Position numbers and translations under genes: made by a program. DNA of 64,000 nt, taken from assembly GCA_002811675.1 (NCBI GenBank), contig PDIM01010337.1, forward strand, positions 153,305 through 217,304. The letters are read 5' to 3'. Below the pieces are notes generated by a model that made no database searches, was not told the DNA's origin, and saw nothing but the letters and a program-made list of their open reading frames with translations. Shown here one piece after another: positions 10,393-22,388 of the stretch (position 1 is its first letter; every line of letters starts with the position of its first letter). Origin of the DNA: Ichthyosporea sp. XGB-2017a. Lineage: Eukaryota; Opisthokonta; Ichthyosporea.

Positions 10393-11091
10393 TTTGAAGA
10401 ATGCTTCATGCAGTTATTTGTGTATCCTTTTGGCCTATTTCCTTGATAAAATGTTGTTGAAAAATAGGGTTAAATATTGCATGTACTACCGGAAAAAGAA
10501 ATTGCACGTGACCAAAAGTTCCTAGTTCCTTGACGTAAGGTCGCGGGGTTCCAGCCTCCATCACTATGTAGCTAGGGTCTAGCTGAGGGAAGTATGCAAA
10601 ACAATGATATATACAAGTCAATGGCGCCAAAAAATTAAAAATTTCGCCTCGCGAAAACTTGCAAACTCGAGAAAGTGAGAGAAATTCATAATTTATAAAT
10701 TATACAATATATATATTCGTCGTCGTCGCCGCATGGGTCCACCCTAACCCTCCGTTATTATATTACCCTTTATCATCACTCATGACACTCTCAGCTGTCC
10801 CCAGCCCCTCCCCTATAAATCCCCCGCTAATTCCCATCCACACTACCCCTTCCTTTTCTCGCTCCCCCCGGCCACCCCTGCACGATGCTGCATTCGATTC
10901 GTCGCGATCGCGCCATTAATTTTGTTTTTCGCCTGATTTTTAGTACAAAATTTCTTTTTATTTTCGGCCAGTTTGTATTTTCAAGCCTTTTCTTTTTTTG
11001 TTGTTAGATTATATTTCTCTATCTTTGATCTAGTGTCGGCCGTTATATGTTAGCAAAAGTGGGAGAGGATATATAATCTATTGCGCTCATC
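10393..11091. other. Intergenic, promoter side of the 11.1 kb gene
   Basis: No coding signal. Contains CCTATAAATCCCCC (about 10811-10824, TATA-like) and a CCCC-rich, CT-rich stretch (10796-10880) before a T-rich leader. Structure is consistent with a promoter for the gene at 11092. Confidence 0.35.
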
Positions 11092-11907
11092 ATGACGAGC
11101 TTAAAATCCTTGTTTCGAATGCTTGATTTTACAAGCATTAATCAAATATTGAAAAGTGGAAATGGCAGAAACTTGATTCTGTCAAAATCTTGTGAGAATT
11201 CTCCAGAGGCTTTGATTGCGCTTTATAACTTGCGTGCAAACGTAATTCCTGGGCATGTTAAAAGAAAGTATGTGTATAGCAAGAAAGGAGGGGATGTAAA
11301 AAGTATAGTCAAAGCGTTTGGGCGTAAGTTGGAAGGGGGGTTGGGAACTGTTGCTTCTGTGGGGCTTACAGCTGTGTGTGTTCTTTCTCCGAAATACGTT
11401 GTTCATGCTTACTATTCCCCAGAAAGTAATGAGATCGAATTCGACATTTCGGAGAATCGGGGCATTAGCGCTATTAGAGGAAATAATAAGGAAATGGGCG
11501 GGGTGATATTGTCCGTTCACGGGGTACCTAATAGAGGAAAGAGCCTGGAGTTCTTTAGCCTGGCGCGAAAGGCAGTAGTTAGCAAGGGGCATGAGTTGAT
11601 TCCTATTCGAAGAACCAGTTTAGTAGCTTCCAAAGCCATAAGTGAAATTGCGGACTCACCACAGAGGGTGTCTGAAGTCCCTAACATTGCTGAACAGGAG
11701 TGTGCCAAACTAGCGGAGGTGAAGCAAATTGCCGAAGAACCACTTGATACAGAAGAGCCGCAGCAAGAGGAAGATTGTGCTCCACATGAAAAGGTTGAAG
11801 ATCGCTCCACATTTACGGAGAAGTGTGTCAAGTTAACTATGCTCATTGTAGTATATGACGTTCTAATCCTCACAACATATTACACTTGTCAGATGGTTTT
11901 TGCGTGA
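11092..11907 (+). CDS. Uncharacterised protein with C-terminal membrane segment
   Basis: 271 residues, starting MTSLKSLFRMLDFTSINQ. Not recognised. A hydrophobic stretch with small residues occurs in the middle (GTVASVGLTAVCVLS). An acidic E/P/A-rich segment (about 190-235, with EEPLDTEEPQQEEDC) comes before a single hydrophobic C-terminal segment, about 246-268 (VKLTMLIVVYDVLILTTYY), followed by only a few residues. This layout suggests a tail-anchored protein of ER or mitochondrial outer membrane, but targeting cannot be read from sequence. The N-terminus is mildly basic and could also be a mitochondrial presequence. The ORF has no stop-rich flanks or intron signals inside it. Confidence 0.6.
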   Translation: MTSLKSLFRMLDFTSINQILKSGNGRNLILSKSCENSPEALIALYNLRANVIPGHVKRKYVYSKKGGDVKSIVKAFGRKLEGGLGTVASVGLTAVCVLSPKYVVHAYYSPESNEIEFDISENRGISAIRGNNKEMGGVILSVHGVPNRGKSLEFFSLARKAVVSKGHELIPIRRTSLVASKAISEIADSPQRVSEVPNIAEQECAKLAEVKQIAEEPLDTEEPQQEEDCAPHEKVEDRSTFTEKCVKLTMLIVVYDVLILTTYYTCQMVFA

Positions 11908-12105
11908 AGGAGCAAAAGAAAGCTCTTAAGCATGTATAATATTTAAAGTCAATAGCCCAAAATAGCTAACGAAGTTATATTGTAAATAGAAATAAAGAAT
12001 ACGAAATGAAAACACGGGACAGTCATTGAACATAAAAAAAAACCATAATCAATGTGGCTTTTATTTAAATATCTTTCAAACAAATTATACAAATACAAGA
12101 AGCAG

Positions 12106-13641
12106 TTACTTCTTCGACTTCTTCTTCTTCTTCTCAGACTTGGTATCGTCGTCGTCGTGCTTTCGCTTCTTGCTTGACTTCTCTTCTTTCTTGTCCTTCT
12201 TTTCCTTCTTCTTTTCCTTTTTCTTCTCCTCCTTTTCTTCCTTCTTCTTTTCCTTCTTATCTTCTTTATCTTTCTTTTTATCCTTCTTCTTGTCCTTCTT
12301 CTTATCCTTCTTTTCGGGGCTGCTTTCAGGTGATTTGCCAAGAGTAGAGTCTGCGGCGGTATTGTATGACTTGACTTCTTTGTTGGGTGTGTGTTTTTCT
12401 AAAGTAGGACGGTCTTTGGCACTGCCTCCTGAAGCAACAATGCCTCCTTCCAATTGTTGCAGGCGTGCTTCCACCTTTGCTCTGTTCATCATACCAATAT
12501 CACTGTTGGTAGAGTCGCCCAAAGCATCACATCTAATGGAGAGAGCAGTTTTTGCAGCCAAAACACGAGAAATCTTTCCTTTGTTCTTCGCACCAGACTG
12601 GCCGACCAGGGAAGCATGGTAAATCAAACCATATTTGGGGGTCTCATGCTTCGTTTTCAAAGCTCTGAACAGGGCCTTTTCAGCACCCAAAATCTGAACA
12701 GTCGATGCCGGCTGTTTGGCCAAATTCATCAAAGACCCAGCATGAGCGATGAGTCGGGCCCCGACAAGTTCACCCACCATAACAGTGAGGTTGGGGGCAA
12801 TGGCATTCATTCTGTTTTTAAGGTAATCATACAATTCGGTTCTATATTCGTGAATAGAGACTACCTGTTCAGCAAGGCAGTTAATATTAAACAAATCCTC
12901 GTCACTCATTTCCGTACCCATAGAAATTTGTGCGACTTCCTTAACCTCCTCTTCCAACTCTTCGGGCAAAACACTTGAAAGATCAGCATCAGCAGCATTA
13001 GAACGAAAACCCAACTTCAAGATAGTGCGAGCATATGCCATGTTGTCTGTAACAATCTTTCCCAGTTCCGGATAATGCCATCCGTACCATTCGCGTACCC
13101 TCATGGCATATGTATTGAGTTCTTTATCCAAATCATCCAAAAGAGAAATAGCTTGAACAATCATGGTATCAACTTTCTCAGGACTAAACTTAAGCTTATA
13201 ACGAGACAAGCTATGGGCTAAACCAAGGGACATAGCCTTCATCTCATTATCCCCAAGACCAGAAACGAGGGTGTTCATCTGTTGTCTGATTCCTCTGAAA
13301 AGCTCTTGTACACCAGAATCACTGACACACTTCAAGCTAAGCTTCTCCTTAATAATAGATCCCAACTTAGGATCGCAAACCCCCAGAGTGGACTTCGAAT
13401 CAATTGCTTTCTTCAAAAATTTCTTTAAACCTTTGTCGAGAGTACCTTCAATCGAAGCAGTAGCAGCTGCCAAAGCTTCAGTAGTATCAGCAAACTTTGA
13501 AAAGGCCTTCAACTTAACCATCTTGTCGGCGTTTTCAGCTGTGGAAAACTGCTTGTAAAGATTATCCACATCTTTCAACTTGCTTTCGTCGAGAACCTTG
13601 AATAAGGCGTACCCGGCGGGAGTTTCGAAAAGCACGAGCAT
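12106..13641 (-). CDS. NOP58: Nucleolar protein NOP58 (box C/D snoRNP core)
   Basis: Core protein of box C/D snoRNPs, needed for rRNA 2'-O-methylation and pre-rRNA processing. I place the start at 13641 (MLVLFETPAGYALFKVLDE) because this is the usual NOP58 N-terminus; in-frame ATGs at 13671 and 13692 would only add unrelated residues. Length 511 residues against about 529 in human. Visible parts are the NOP5 N-terminal domain, the coiled coil, and the Nop domain with APNLTVMVGELVGARLIAHAGSLMNLAKQPASTVQILGAEKALFRALKT. A long lysine/glutamate-rich tail of KKDKKKEK type (about residues 430-511) is typical of NOP58. Single exon. Confidence 0.96.
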   Translation of the reverse strand: MLVLFETPAGYALFKVLDESKLKDVDNLYKQFSTAENADKMVKLKAFSKFADTTEALAAATASIEGTLDKGLKKFLKKAIDSKSTLGVCDPKLGSIIKEKLSLKCVSDSGVQELFRGIRQQMNTLVSGLGDNEMKAMSLGLAHSLSRYKLKFSPEKVDTMIVQAISLLDDLDKELNTYAMRVREWYGWHYPELGKIVTDNMAYARTILKLGFRSNAADADLSSVLPEELEEEVKEVAQISMGTEMSDEDLFNINCLAEQVVSIHEYRTELYDYLKNRMNAIAPNLTVMVGELVGARLIAHAGSLMNLAKQPASTVQILGAEKALFRALKTKHETPKYGLIYHASLVGQSGAKNKGKISRVLAAKTALSIRCDALGDSTNSDIGMMNRAKVEARLQQLEGGIVASGGSAKDRPTLEKHTPNKEVKSYNTAADSTLGKSPESSPEKKDKKKDKKKDKKKDKEDKKEKKKEEKEEKKKEKKKEKKDKKEEKSSKKRKHDDDDTKSEKKKKKSKK

Positions 13642-14974
13642 TCTCTGTCTATAGATTTCGCCAATTTCCATGTTCGAATAAAAGGAAAACAAATAATATA
13701 AAAGACACAGTCAGCAAACGCACGTCAAAAACGCCAATATAGATCTTCACCACAATGGAGTCTAGCTCCCTTAATTAATGACTACAACATAATTCTAATT
13801 TCCCATTGCCCTCTTTTCGAATATAAATCATAAACCACAACAATGCTTTCCATCCATCCATCCATCAATCCATCCCCATCCGAATAAAGACACATAACAT
13901 CAATATAAACCCCAAAACAACCTACCTTTTTATATATTTTTCTGAATCAAATCAATACAACTCTAAAGCTCAAAAGACAATTCAAAAAATATAAAAAACA
14001 AGAAAAAAAAACAAATTAAAAATAATAAAGAAGCGGAATGGGGGACTTTGTTTCTCAAAAATAATTGTAAAAGTATACTACGAATTTCCATAGTGAAGCA
14101 AACCCCCAATAGTCATTTTCATGCATAACCCTACTCGTCCATGGAAAATGTCACATGTGACAATTATTTTGACATAAAGTCCCTATGCATCATGTGGTAT
14201 TTTGACTACATGTGGGGCCAGTGCTCTCTGCAAAAATATTAGGTTTTAATTTTTAGGGGTTTCGAAAACCTCAGTTTGTAAATTGTCGGGAAGCGAGTCT
14301 AACGTCTTATAGTTGTTGTGCAGCAAGCTGCATAGCATACCATTTATGTCTTTCTGTCTTGTCCATATCAAGGTTTTAAGAGATTTTGTTGTTTATATTA
14401 TATATTGCTCTAGTCGTTTGGCTTAATTTGCACCCAAACTTAAGGTCCTAAGCTGTAAATATTAGAGATGCTACTGCCGCGAAACTTTGAAACCTGTGAA
14501 TTAATTTCGATCACAAATGAATAACACAAAGACAGAAATCCTAGGTCGATTAAAAAAAGGAGCCGTGAATATTATGGGCATTGAGAAAAGCTATCGCTAC
14601 CTACGCTTTCAACACGTTTAAGAACCTTGTTGTTTGTCCATGTTCACGTTTAAGCCATGCTCCATCACAATCAGCTGTTACCATTGGCTTGACTTGGCTG
14701 TAAAGAAACACAATCACTTATCAGCTACCTGTAATGCTGCTTGGAAAAGGAGGCCGAAAGGGAACGAAAAACAAGTCAACAGAAATGACAGAAAACAAGC
14801 AGACGAGTAGACATGTGTCAAGCATTTACCACAACTGCCAGGTTTAAAAAATGCGTGGTTGATGGCTCGTGGGGGATCTGGGGGGCTGGGGGGGTCACAA
14901 TTTATAATACAATGAATGAATGAATTTCCGTTTTTGACCATTTTTAATTTGGTTATAATTGGAAATTTAATATT
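13642..14974. other. Intergenic 5' of NOP58
   Basis: About 1.3 kb, AT-rich. It holds the presumed NOP58 promoter and short simple repeats (CCATCCATCCATCAATCCATCC near 13851). No ORF with protein-like composition and no RNA gene recognised. Confidence 0.4.
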
Positions 14975-15051
14975 TTGTTTTTTTCAGGGGTTTTTTTTTT
15001 TGGTTGTTTTTTGTTGACGTTGTTGTTGTATTTTTGAGGATCGAGTCTTCG
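14975..15051. repeat. Left copy of a ~75-bp sequence flanking the N gap
   Basis: The ~75 bases ending at the gap (T-run, CAGGGG, T11, GGTTG..., GAGGATCGAGTCTTCG) recur on the other side of the gap at 15942-16018, with one T of difference in the homopolymer. This looks like unresolved overlapping contig ends or the ends of a tandem duplication. Confidence 0.85.
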
Positions 15052-15911
15052 NNNNNNNNNNNNNNNNNNNNNNNNNNNNNNNNNNNNNNNNNNNNNNNNN
15101 NNNNNNNNNNNNNNNNNNNNNNNNNNNNNNNNNNNNNNNNNNNNNNNNNNNNNNNNNNNNNNNNNNNNNNNNNNNNNNNNNNNNNNNNNNNNNNNNNNNN
15201 NNNNNNNNNNNNNNNNNNNNNNNNNNNNNNNNNNNNNNNNNNNNNNNNNNNNNNNNNNNNNNNNNNNNNNNNNNNNNNNNNNNNNNNNNNNNNNNNNNNN
15301 NNNNNNNNNNNNNNNNNNNNNNNNNNNNNNNNNNNNNNNNNNNNNNNNNNNNNNNNNNNNNNNNNNNNNNNNNNNNNNNNNNNNNNNNNNNNNNNNNNNN
15401 NNNNNNNNNNNNNNNNNNNNNNNNNNNNNNNNNNNNNNNNNNNNNNNNNNNNNNNNNNNNNNNNNNNNNNNNNNNNNNNNNNNNNNNNNNNNNNNNNNNN
15501 NNNNNNNNNNNNNNNNNNNNNNNNNNNNNNNNNNNNNNNNNNNNNNNNNNNNNNNNNNNNNNNNNNNNNNNNNNNNNNNNNNNNNNNNNNNNNNNNNNNN
15601 NNNNNNNNNNNNNNNNNNNNNNNNNNNNNNNNNNNNNNNNNNNNNNNNNNNNNNNNNNNNNNNNNNNNNNNNNNNNNNNNNNNNNNNNNNNNNNNNNNNN
15701 NNNNNNNNNNNNNNNNNNNNNNNNNNNNNNNNNNNNNNNNNNNNNNNNNNNNNNNNNNNNNNNNNNNNNNNNNNNNNNNNNNNNNNNNNNNNNNNNNNNN
15801 NNNNNNNNNNNNNNNNNNNNNNNNNNNNNNNNNNNNNNNNNNNNNNNNNNNNNNNNNNNNNNNNNNNNNNNNNNNNNNNNNNNNNNNNNNNNNNNNNNNN
15901 NNNNNNNNNNN
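15052..15911. other. Assembly gap (860 N)
   Basis: Run of N. ORFs drawn across it have no meaning. Its true size is uncertain because the two edges share the same sequence. Confidence 0.99.
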
Positions 15912-15941
15912 TTTCTTCTCTCTGGTTCAAGGGCCTTGTTT

Positions 15942-16018
15942 TGTTTTTTTCAGGGGTTTTTTTTTTTTGGTTGTTTTTTGTTGACGTTGTTGTTGTATTT
16001 TTGAGGATCGAGTCTTCG
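15942..16018. repeat. Right copy of the ~75-bp gap-flanking sequence
   Basis: Matches 14975-15051. It continues directly into the 5' UTR of the phosphorylase kinase gene, so this copy is anchored to the real downstream locus. Confidence 0.85.
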
Positions 16019-16126
16019 AGGATTTTAGAAGTTTTTGAGGTTATCATAGACTCGGTTGTGTTTTCTGTAGGTATTTTCTAGTTCTTCCTTGCTGAAGAAG
16101 ACGAAGAAGAGGAGATTTAACACAAA

Positions 16127-19100
16127 ATGATAAAACTTTCTCATGAGAAAAGAGTCGAAAGACTTGACCATTACTTTAAAATAGGTGAGTTTATTGATTA
16201 TAAGTATCATAGAAAGGTGGAAAAAGTACGCTCCTTGCGTGTGTCTGATATTAACTTACTTTCCATTCGACCTCTTTGTTTTATTTTTTGGGGATGAAAT
16301 GCTTCTGTAGTTAAACGGTTCATTCTAAATGAGCAGAGTCCCACGACTGGTCTTCTCCCAGCAAGTACAGCTGTGAATAGTCATGGTGATTACACAGATG
16401 CTTGGGTGAGAGATAATGTTTATGCTATTCTGCCTGCATGGGGTCTTGCTCTCGCCTACCGTAAGGTCGATAATGATAAGGGTCGAACTTATGAGCTTGA
16501 GCAAAGCGTGGTGAAATGTATGAGGGGGCTTTTGTTTTCGATGTTGCGTCAATCCGAAAAGGTAGAAAAGTTCAAATATTCGCAGAATCCCGCGGATGCT
16601 CTTCATGCAAAATATAACGTTTGGACTGGGGGGCCTGTTGTTGGTGATCATGAATGGGGGCACTTGCAGGTAGATGCCACTTCAGTGTTTTTGCTTTTTT
16701 TGGCTCAAATGACTGCGTCGGGGCTGGAGATTATTTTCACGATCGATGAGGTTAATTTTGTACAGAATCTGGTGTACTACATTGAGAGAGCTTACAGAAC
16801 TCCTGATTACGGCATATGGGAAAGGGGCCATAAGGGAAATAGTGGTAAACCGGAACTTAACGCGAGTTCCATTGGTATGGCTAAGGCTGCCCTTGAAGCA
16901 ATTAACGGACTCAATCTCTTTGGCGAGCAAGGCAACAAACTCTCTATTATTCATGTCGATCCCGATGCCCATAATCGAAACAGAGCTATTTTATTGTCTT
17001 TCTTGCCCAGGGAGTCTAGCTCAAAAGAAACTGATAGCTCATTGTTGAGTGTTATTGGATTTCCCGCCTTTGCTGTTGGAGACGAAGAGATAGTTACTAA
17101 CACTAGAAATACCATTATCGAAAAGCTTCGTGGAAGATATGGGTTCAAGCGATTTTTGAGGGATGGCCATCAGTCGGTGTTGGAAGACAGCAACCGCCTA
17201 CATTATGAACCTGCAGAGTTGAAAATTTTTGAGGATATTGAATGCGAGTGGCCTTTGTTTTCGTGCTATATGCTTTTGGATGCCCTTTTCCGCGAAGACG
17301 ATTTTGCAGTTAGAGAGTATTTAGAATTAACTGAAAGTGTCATGGTAGATAAAGGTGATGTGATGGACCTTATTCCTGAAGTCTATTACGTTCCTGAGCA
17401 TAATGTAGAGGCAGAAAAGAAAAATCCTCACAGTCAGGATAGGCTCCCAAATGATAATGTTCCTCTGTTTTGGGCACAGTCTCTTTACATTTTATCGAAA
17501 CTTGTATTGGAGGACTTGATTTCTGTTGGCGAAATTGATCCAGTGGGAAGAAGATTGATTAAAGGTGTGCGTCCGAGACCCAATACCCGCCACTCGGCGT
17601 TCAATGTTCAGAAACGTGAAGATCTTGTGGTTCAAATGGTTCTTCTTTCAGATTCAGAGCGCCTAAAAAATGACCTGTCTACGTATGGAATCCTCACCCA
17701 AACCACGAGAGAAATTGAACCTGTTCAAGTGAAAACACCTGATATACTTGTTGACTTGTACAAAGGATTGGGTGTGAATAAGAAATTGCATCTAAGTGGT
17801 AGGCCTCCTCGGCCAATGGGTGCACTCGCAACGAGTAAAATATATCGCATTGCTGGTCAAACATTCGCTTTTACTCCACTGATTCTAAACAAAGACGACT
17901 TTTACATGTCACTGGACCAAACTCTACTCATTGACAAAATCAAAAATGAAATCAAATTTATTTGCAACAATTGGTTCATGGTTGGCCGGCCAACCATGTG
18001 CCTTATGCTTACAGAAAACATGATGCGTGGAAAACATTTTTCAAAAATGCTGGAGTTGATGGCTGAGTTCAAGCGAGGATCTTGTGAGGGCGTCCAAATT
18101 AGAGTTGGAAGACTTCAGCAATTGATTAATTGCTCTTGTGTGGAACATCTTGATTTTGTGAGGAGAGAGCAACTAGACGATGCTATTGCTCCTGAAGAAG
18201 CAACAACCTCAACTATTCTTAAACTGGATAGACAGGGGAGTGTTCGCTTTGCTATGAACCAACGTATGCATTTCCAGAGATCCCGCAAGAGTGAGTCTGC
18301 GGATGACGAGTTAGTTGAACGTGTTCATGAACCCATGGATGATTCTGTTTTAGAAGCATCCCTCTCTTTCGATTGCCGGCTGTCAAGTGGGCCGGAATTC
18401 ATGAATATGAAAGAAGAGGGGGAATTTTCGTCCGAAAATTTAGAAAACATCCCAACGGAAGATTTGCTTTTGTCTTTGGAAAAGTCAACTAATCTATGTG
18501 AGCAGGTTAACATGTTGCAATCTCTTCTTGATCGTAAAGGTCCAGATTTCGTTACAGGAATCGGATCCGCAGTTACTGTTAGAGATCTTTTAGATGAAGT
18601 TTACAACAAAGCTGGAGAGTTGGGACTCTGGTCGATTGTTAGACAGGTAGCAAGTGTGACTACAAAATTTGTTGATTCTTTGGCTCCCTCAATTACTGAA
18701 ATGTTGGTGCGAGGAAAAGAAGTTACTATAGGAACTTTTGGATTCCAAGAGTATATTATATCTGAGCCTATTAGCCCAAGTCTGCTTGTCAAAGTGCTTT
18801 ACAAGCATTGCTCTTGTGCAGATAGCAGAGAGGCTGTTTTGCAGCAGGAATTGATTCTAAATATCGCGAGTTTTATCACTACCGTTCCCGCGATGTTTGC
18901 TGGTATTATGCGGATTCGTCTTGGTTGGATCATCGAAGCAATGAAATCTGAATTGCAGTTGAGCATGTCGTTAAGAGACAAAGCGGCTGCAAATGACAAG
19001 CTTATGGGCCTTAGCCCTTATGAAATTAAAAATCTCCTAAAGAGGGTATTGACTGCCAACATCGATATAGATGAACCTGAAACCAACACCAAGTTGACTA

Positions 19101-19717
19101 ACAGAAGAAGCTTTGCTCCCCCCGAAGTGGATGAATTCGGATCTCTACAGTTTGATTTGCGCAAGTCTAGTGCAGACAAAGACGACCAATACCCTGGCAA
19201 ATGGATCCGTAGGCGTCATTTGGATGGATCTCTGAATAGAGTTCCGGAAAACTTCTATCCACGGGTGTGGGAAGTGCTGTCAAGATGTCAAGGACTTGCT
19301 GTTTATGACACTGTTTTGTCTGCAAAACCTACTGTTTATGACATGACTGCAAATGAAAAAGGCTTTGCTGTTTTGGTGGAATCGATCTTAGAAGGTATCC
19401 CGATGCCTGAGAAGAGGCAGCTGATTGTAGAGCTGTTGACTGTTCTGTCTTTTGCTTTCGATCGGTGTCCAAATATGATGGTAGACAAGACATTGCATCT
19501 GGATGTATTGGTCGAGCGGGCAAAAGACATATATATGTGCGGAATGCCAGAAGATGAATCCGCCTCAAAAAGAGACAGTTATAAAGCTTCATTTTTTGAT
19601 TTACCCCCTGCAGGTGACAGTGGGTCGACTTCTTGGTTCTTGGCTGAAGCCATTTGTCAAGACTTATCAGAGTTGCTTCCTGGGTTAAAAAAAGAAGACA
19701 TTTGTGTTATTCAGTGA
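16127..19717 (+). CDS. PHKA: Phosphorylase b kinase regulatory subunit alpha, two exons
   Basis: Regulatory subunit of phosphorylase kinase, the activator of glycogen phosphorylase. Exon 1 (16127-16184) encodes MIKLSHEKRVERLDHYFKI. A 126-nt intron (16185-16310) splits a valine codon. Exon 2 runs 16311-19717. The total is 1154 residues against about 1235 in human. Family blocks: TGLLPAST then DAWVRDNVYAILPAWGLALAYRK; ELEQSVVKCMRGLL; VVGDHEWGHLQVDATSVFLLFLAQMTASGL; ELNASSIGMAKAALEA; the glucoamylase-like domain to about residue 420; RPPRPMGALATSKIYRIAGQ. The C-terminal part WIRRRHLDGSLNRVPENFYPRVWEVL matches alpha/beta. The protein ends in CVIQ, a CaaX box like that of animal alpha. Poly(A) signal AATAAA near 19757. 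Confidence 0.96.
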
Positions 19718-22388
19718 GTGAGGAGTTTTTTTTGCCAGTTTGCTTTTCATATGGAAAATAAACCAAGTCTTTGAAGTGGGGCTGTATTTAATTTATTTGA
19801 ACTGAAACGAATAGTTACTCTTAGTTACTTGTGGACTACCAAAGAATGCATGCGGCCGGTAAGAGATTCCTTGAAACCACAGCTCATGTTTCTTTGTTCA
19901 AAGAATCTTTTGAAGACTTTCTGGAAAGCATTAACAATCCCAGCGATTTTTTTTGTACTCCTCGGAGAAATCGGAAGAACTCATGGTCGCTTAGCTAAAT
20001 TCGAAAGCACAGAGCATGAGCGCGGAGGAGAAACAACTATAACTTACATAAACTCTTCCGAAAATCGGATCTATATATATATAGAGCCTTTCATGTCCAA
20101 CCCCTGTGTAGTATAAATTGAGGGTTGGATAAAGTACGAGGCATCATATGTCTTTACATGCAGTAATGGTGATCAGCTGTACAGCATCATGTAGCAATAA
20201 CAGCCTTTAACAAATGGTTCTCATGAACATATATATTATATATACATTATGCAAGATCCCTTATTCGCATTTATATAGTAAGTACAACTGCAGAACGATG
20301 TGTATTTTTTGTACATAATTCATCAATAATAATATTAATTAGCTGATTTTAGTACTCTTCAGCAGCTACCGAATAATCCTTTCCCTGATAAGGAAGCTGT
20401 TTATTTTACCATCGACTGAGCGTTAATATATCATTATCATACCATAATTATGAAAGTAAACTGTGGTAATTAAGTCTGTATAAAACATACGGCAGAATTC
20501 CGTCTCGCAACTCATTTCATTTAGACAATCACCAACAAAACAAGAAGTTCATTAAAGAACATTTAAGTCGCTCTGAAGACAATAGTGTTGTAGTTGTCGT
20601 GGACTAACACCCTTTTCAATAGTCAGTGTTAGATGATGTTAAAGTCATAGTATACTTGATTTATCTGCTAAGAATTTTTTTCAAATAAGAGTTACACTCC
20701 CTCTTGACACATCAAATTCACCTAAACTGGTTGCGCGTTGGCTACTGTAGTACAAAACAGAATTTGAAGTGGATCAAAAGCTGATGTAATAATTCAAAGA
20801 TTTTGTATTATTTTACATTACGTTATAATAATTGCTACTAAAATTGGGCATAAAAACTCATGGCCTCATCAGCTATAAGCAGTGAAGATCTCACCCTAAA
20901 AGCCCCTTATAAATCGCGTAATTACATAATTTCCTTAACAAATTACATTATAATTAACATGCGTATAAATTTTAATACCATGCGTATTTATAAACACGAC
21001 ACCTTCGACAGCTTTTACCTGACCTGACCTGCATGACAGAACTTTATAATTCATGTCGATTTTCCTTTTCCATACAAATCTGGAAAGTTAACAATTTCAG
21101 GCGCGGGCGGCGCTGGGTGTCCAGTCAAATTTTATTCAGACATTATAATAGCACACAAAAGAAAAACTTGACAAATTACATAGAGGAACATGAAATGGCG
21201 CAGACGACGTAAGCTGAACAGCTTTCTACTGACTTATAATAAGCTATTATTATAAAGTGCAGTCGACTGCATGCGCAACTTGTAGAAGGCCGGGGAGTAC
21301 AAAGCGCAAGCGCAGCTGTCGATATATAACCAAGGAGATCTCGCTTATTCTTGCATTGATCATGAGTTATAGTCGCGATCGACGCGGCGTAATATTATAG
21401 AGTGCAGCTATCATGAGTTCAACGAGGGAGTTCAAGTACGTTACACGTTTATAATTTCCTCGATTTTTATACTATGCAAATTGCAATACTGAAATTTTTA
21501 ATAATTACTTTTGCTACCATAAAATTATTAATAATTATTTTTTTAATTACACAAGTGCACAAGTCACAACTCCTATAAATTATTACAACAATTAAGTTTT
21601 TTTTTTTCCTTCTTCCTTCTCCTTTAAATTTTCTATAAAAAGTCTTTTTCTCGTAGCTGTACGTACTGGCGGCCAGAGGCGGCCCGGGGGTAGTTTTTTT
21701 TTTTTCCAGAATATTTGCTATCGAACTGCAATGATCGATTACGTCAAAATGGATCTATAAAATCATCGAAATTTCAGATTACAAAAATCGTAATTTACAG
21801 TTACTGTAATTATCAGTAATGACTTTTTTTTAACAGTTTTAATGAGTAAATATTTTTTCTTTCTTTTATTATTAATTTTTTACTAATTTTTTTAAATTGT
21901 ACCTGAAAGTTGCGTGACGTTTTTGGATAGGCTGTTCAATACTATATTTTTCATGCCTCGCAATTGCACGAGTACGTCTAACTATACAGTTCTACTATAG
22001 TGCAGACTACTAGAGTCTTTAGTTTTGGTGTGAAGAAAGTTAGTTAGTTTTTTGGTTGATTCCTCAGAAGGAGGGTGTGATTGATTAATTAGTGTTTAGT
22101 TTTCTTTTGTTTGCTTGGTTAATCATATTGGAAAGTAGAAGAAGCTCCTTTTCTTTGTTTTTGTTGGTTTTTTTTTTGTTGGTTTTTTTGTCTTTTGTGT
22201 GCTGTTTTTTGTGTGTGTTTACACGCAGACTTTTAGGAAAGGAAGGGAAGAATCAATAGCAAGCACACAAGCAGTCGAGGGTTTAGATTGTTGTACTTGG
22301 TAATACTTTTAAAAAGAAATTAATTATTTTGGGACGTGTTATATGTATTTATAAAGAAGGAAAGAATTGCTTGTATTCATAAGTCAAA
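19718..22388. other. 2.7 kb gene-free block upstream of the homeodomain-bHLH gene
   Basis: Unusually long for this window. Mostly AT-rich, with GC-rich islands at about 21107-21125 (GGCGCGGGCGG), 21280-21325 and 21663-21692 (GGCGGCCAGAGGCGGCCC) and palindromic spots such as CGCGATCG (21374). TATA-like strings occur often, and TTTATAAAG lies at about 22349, some 40 bases before the start codon. No coding ORF or RNA gene found. It may hold distal regulatory elements, UTR exons, or nothing specific. Confidence 0.4.

Noticed and set aside
12026-12622. Plus-strand 198-residue ORF rich in Ser and Phe
   Set aside because: Antisense of the lysine-rich NOP58 tail; AAG/AAA codons read in reverse give Phe, Ser and Leu.
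14953-16047. Long ORFs on both strands across the first N gap
   Set aside because: They are open only because N has no stop codons. The same holds for frames across 38097-39016.
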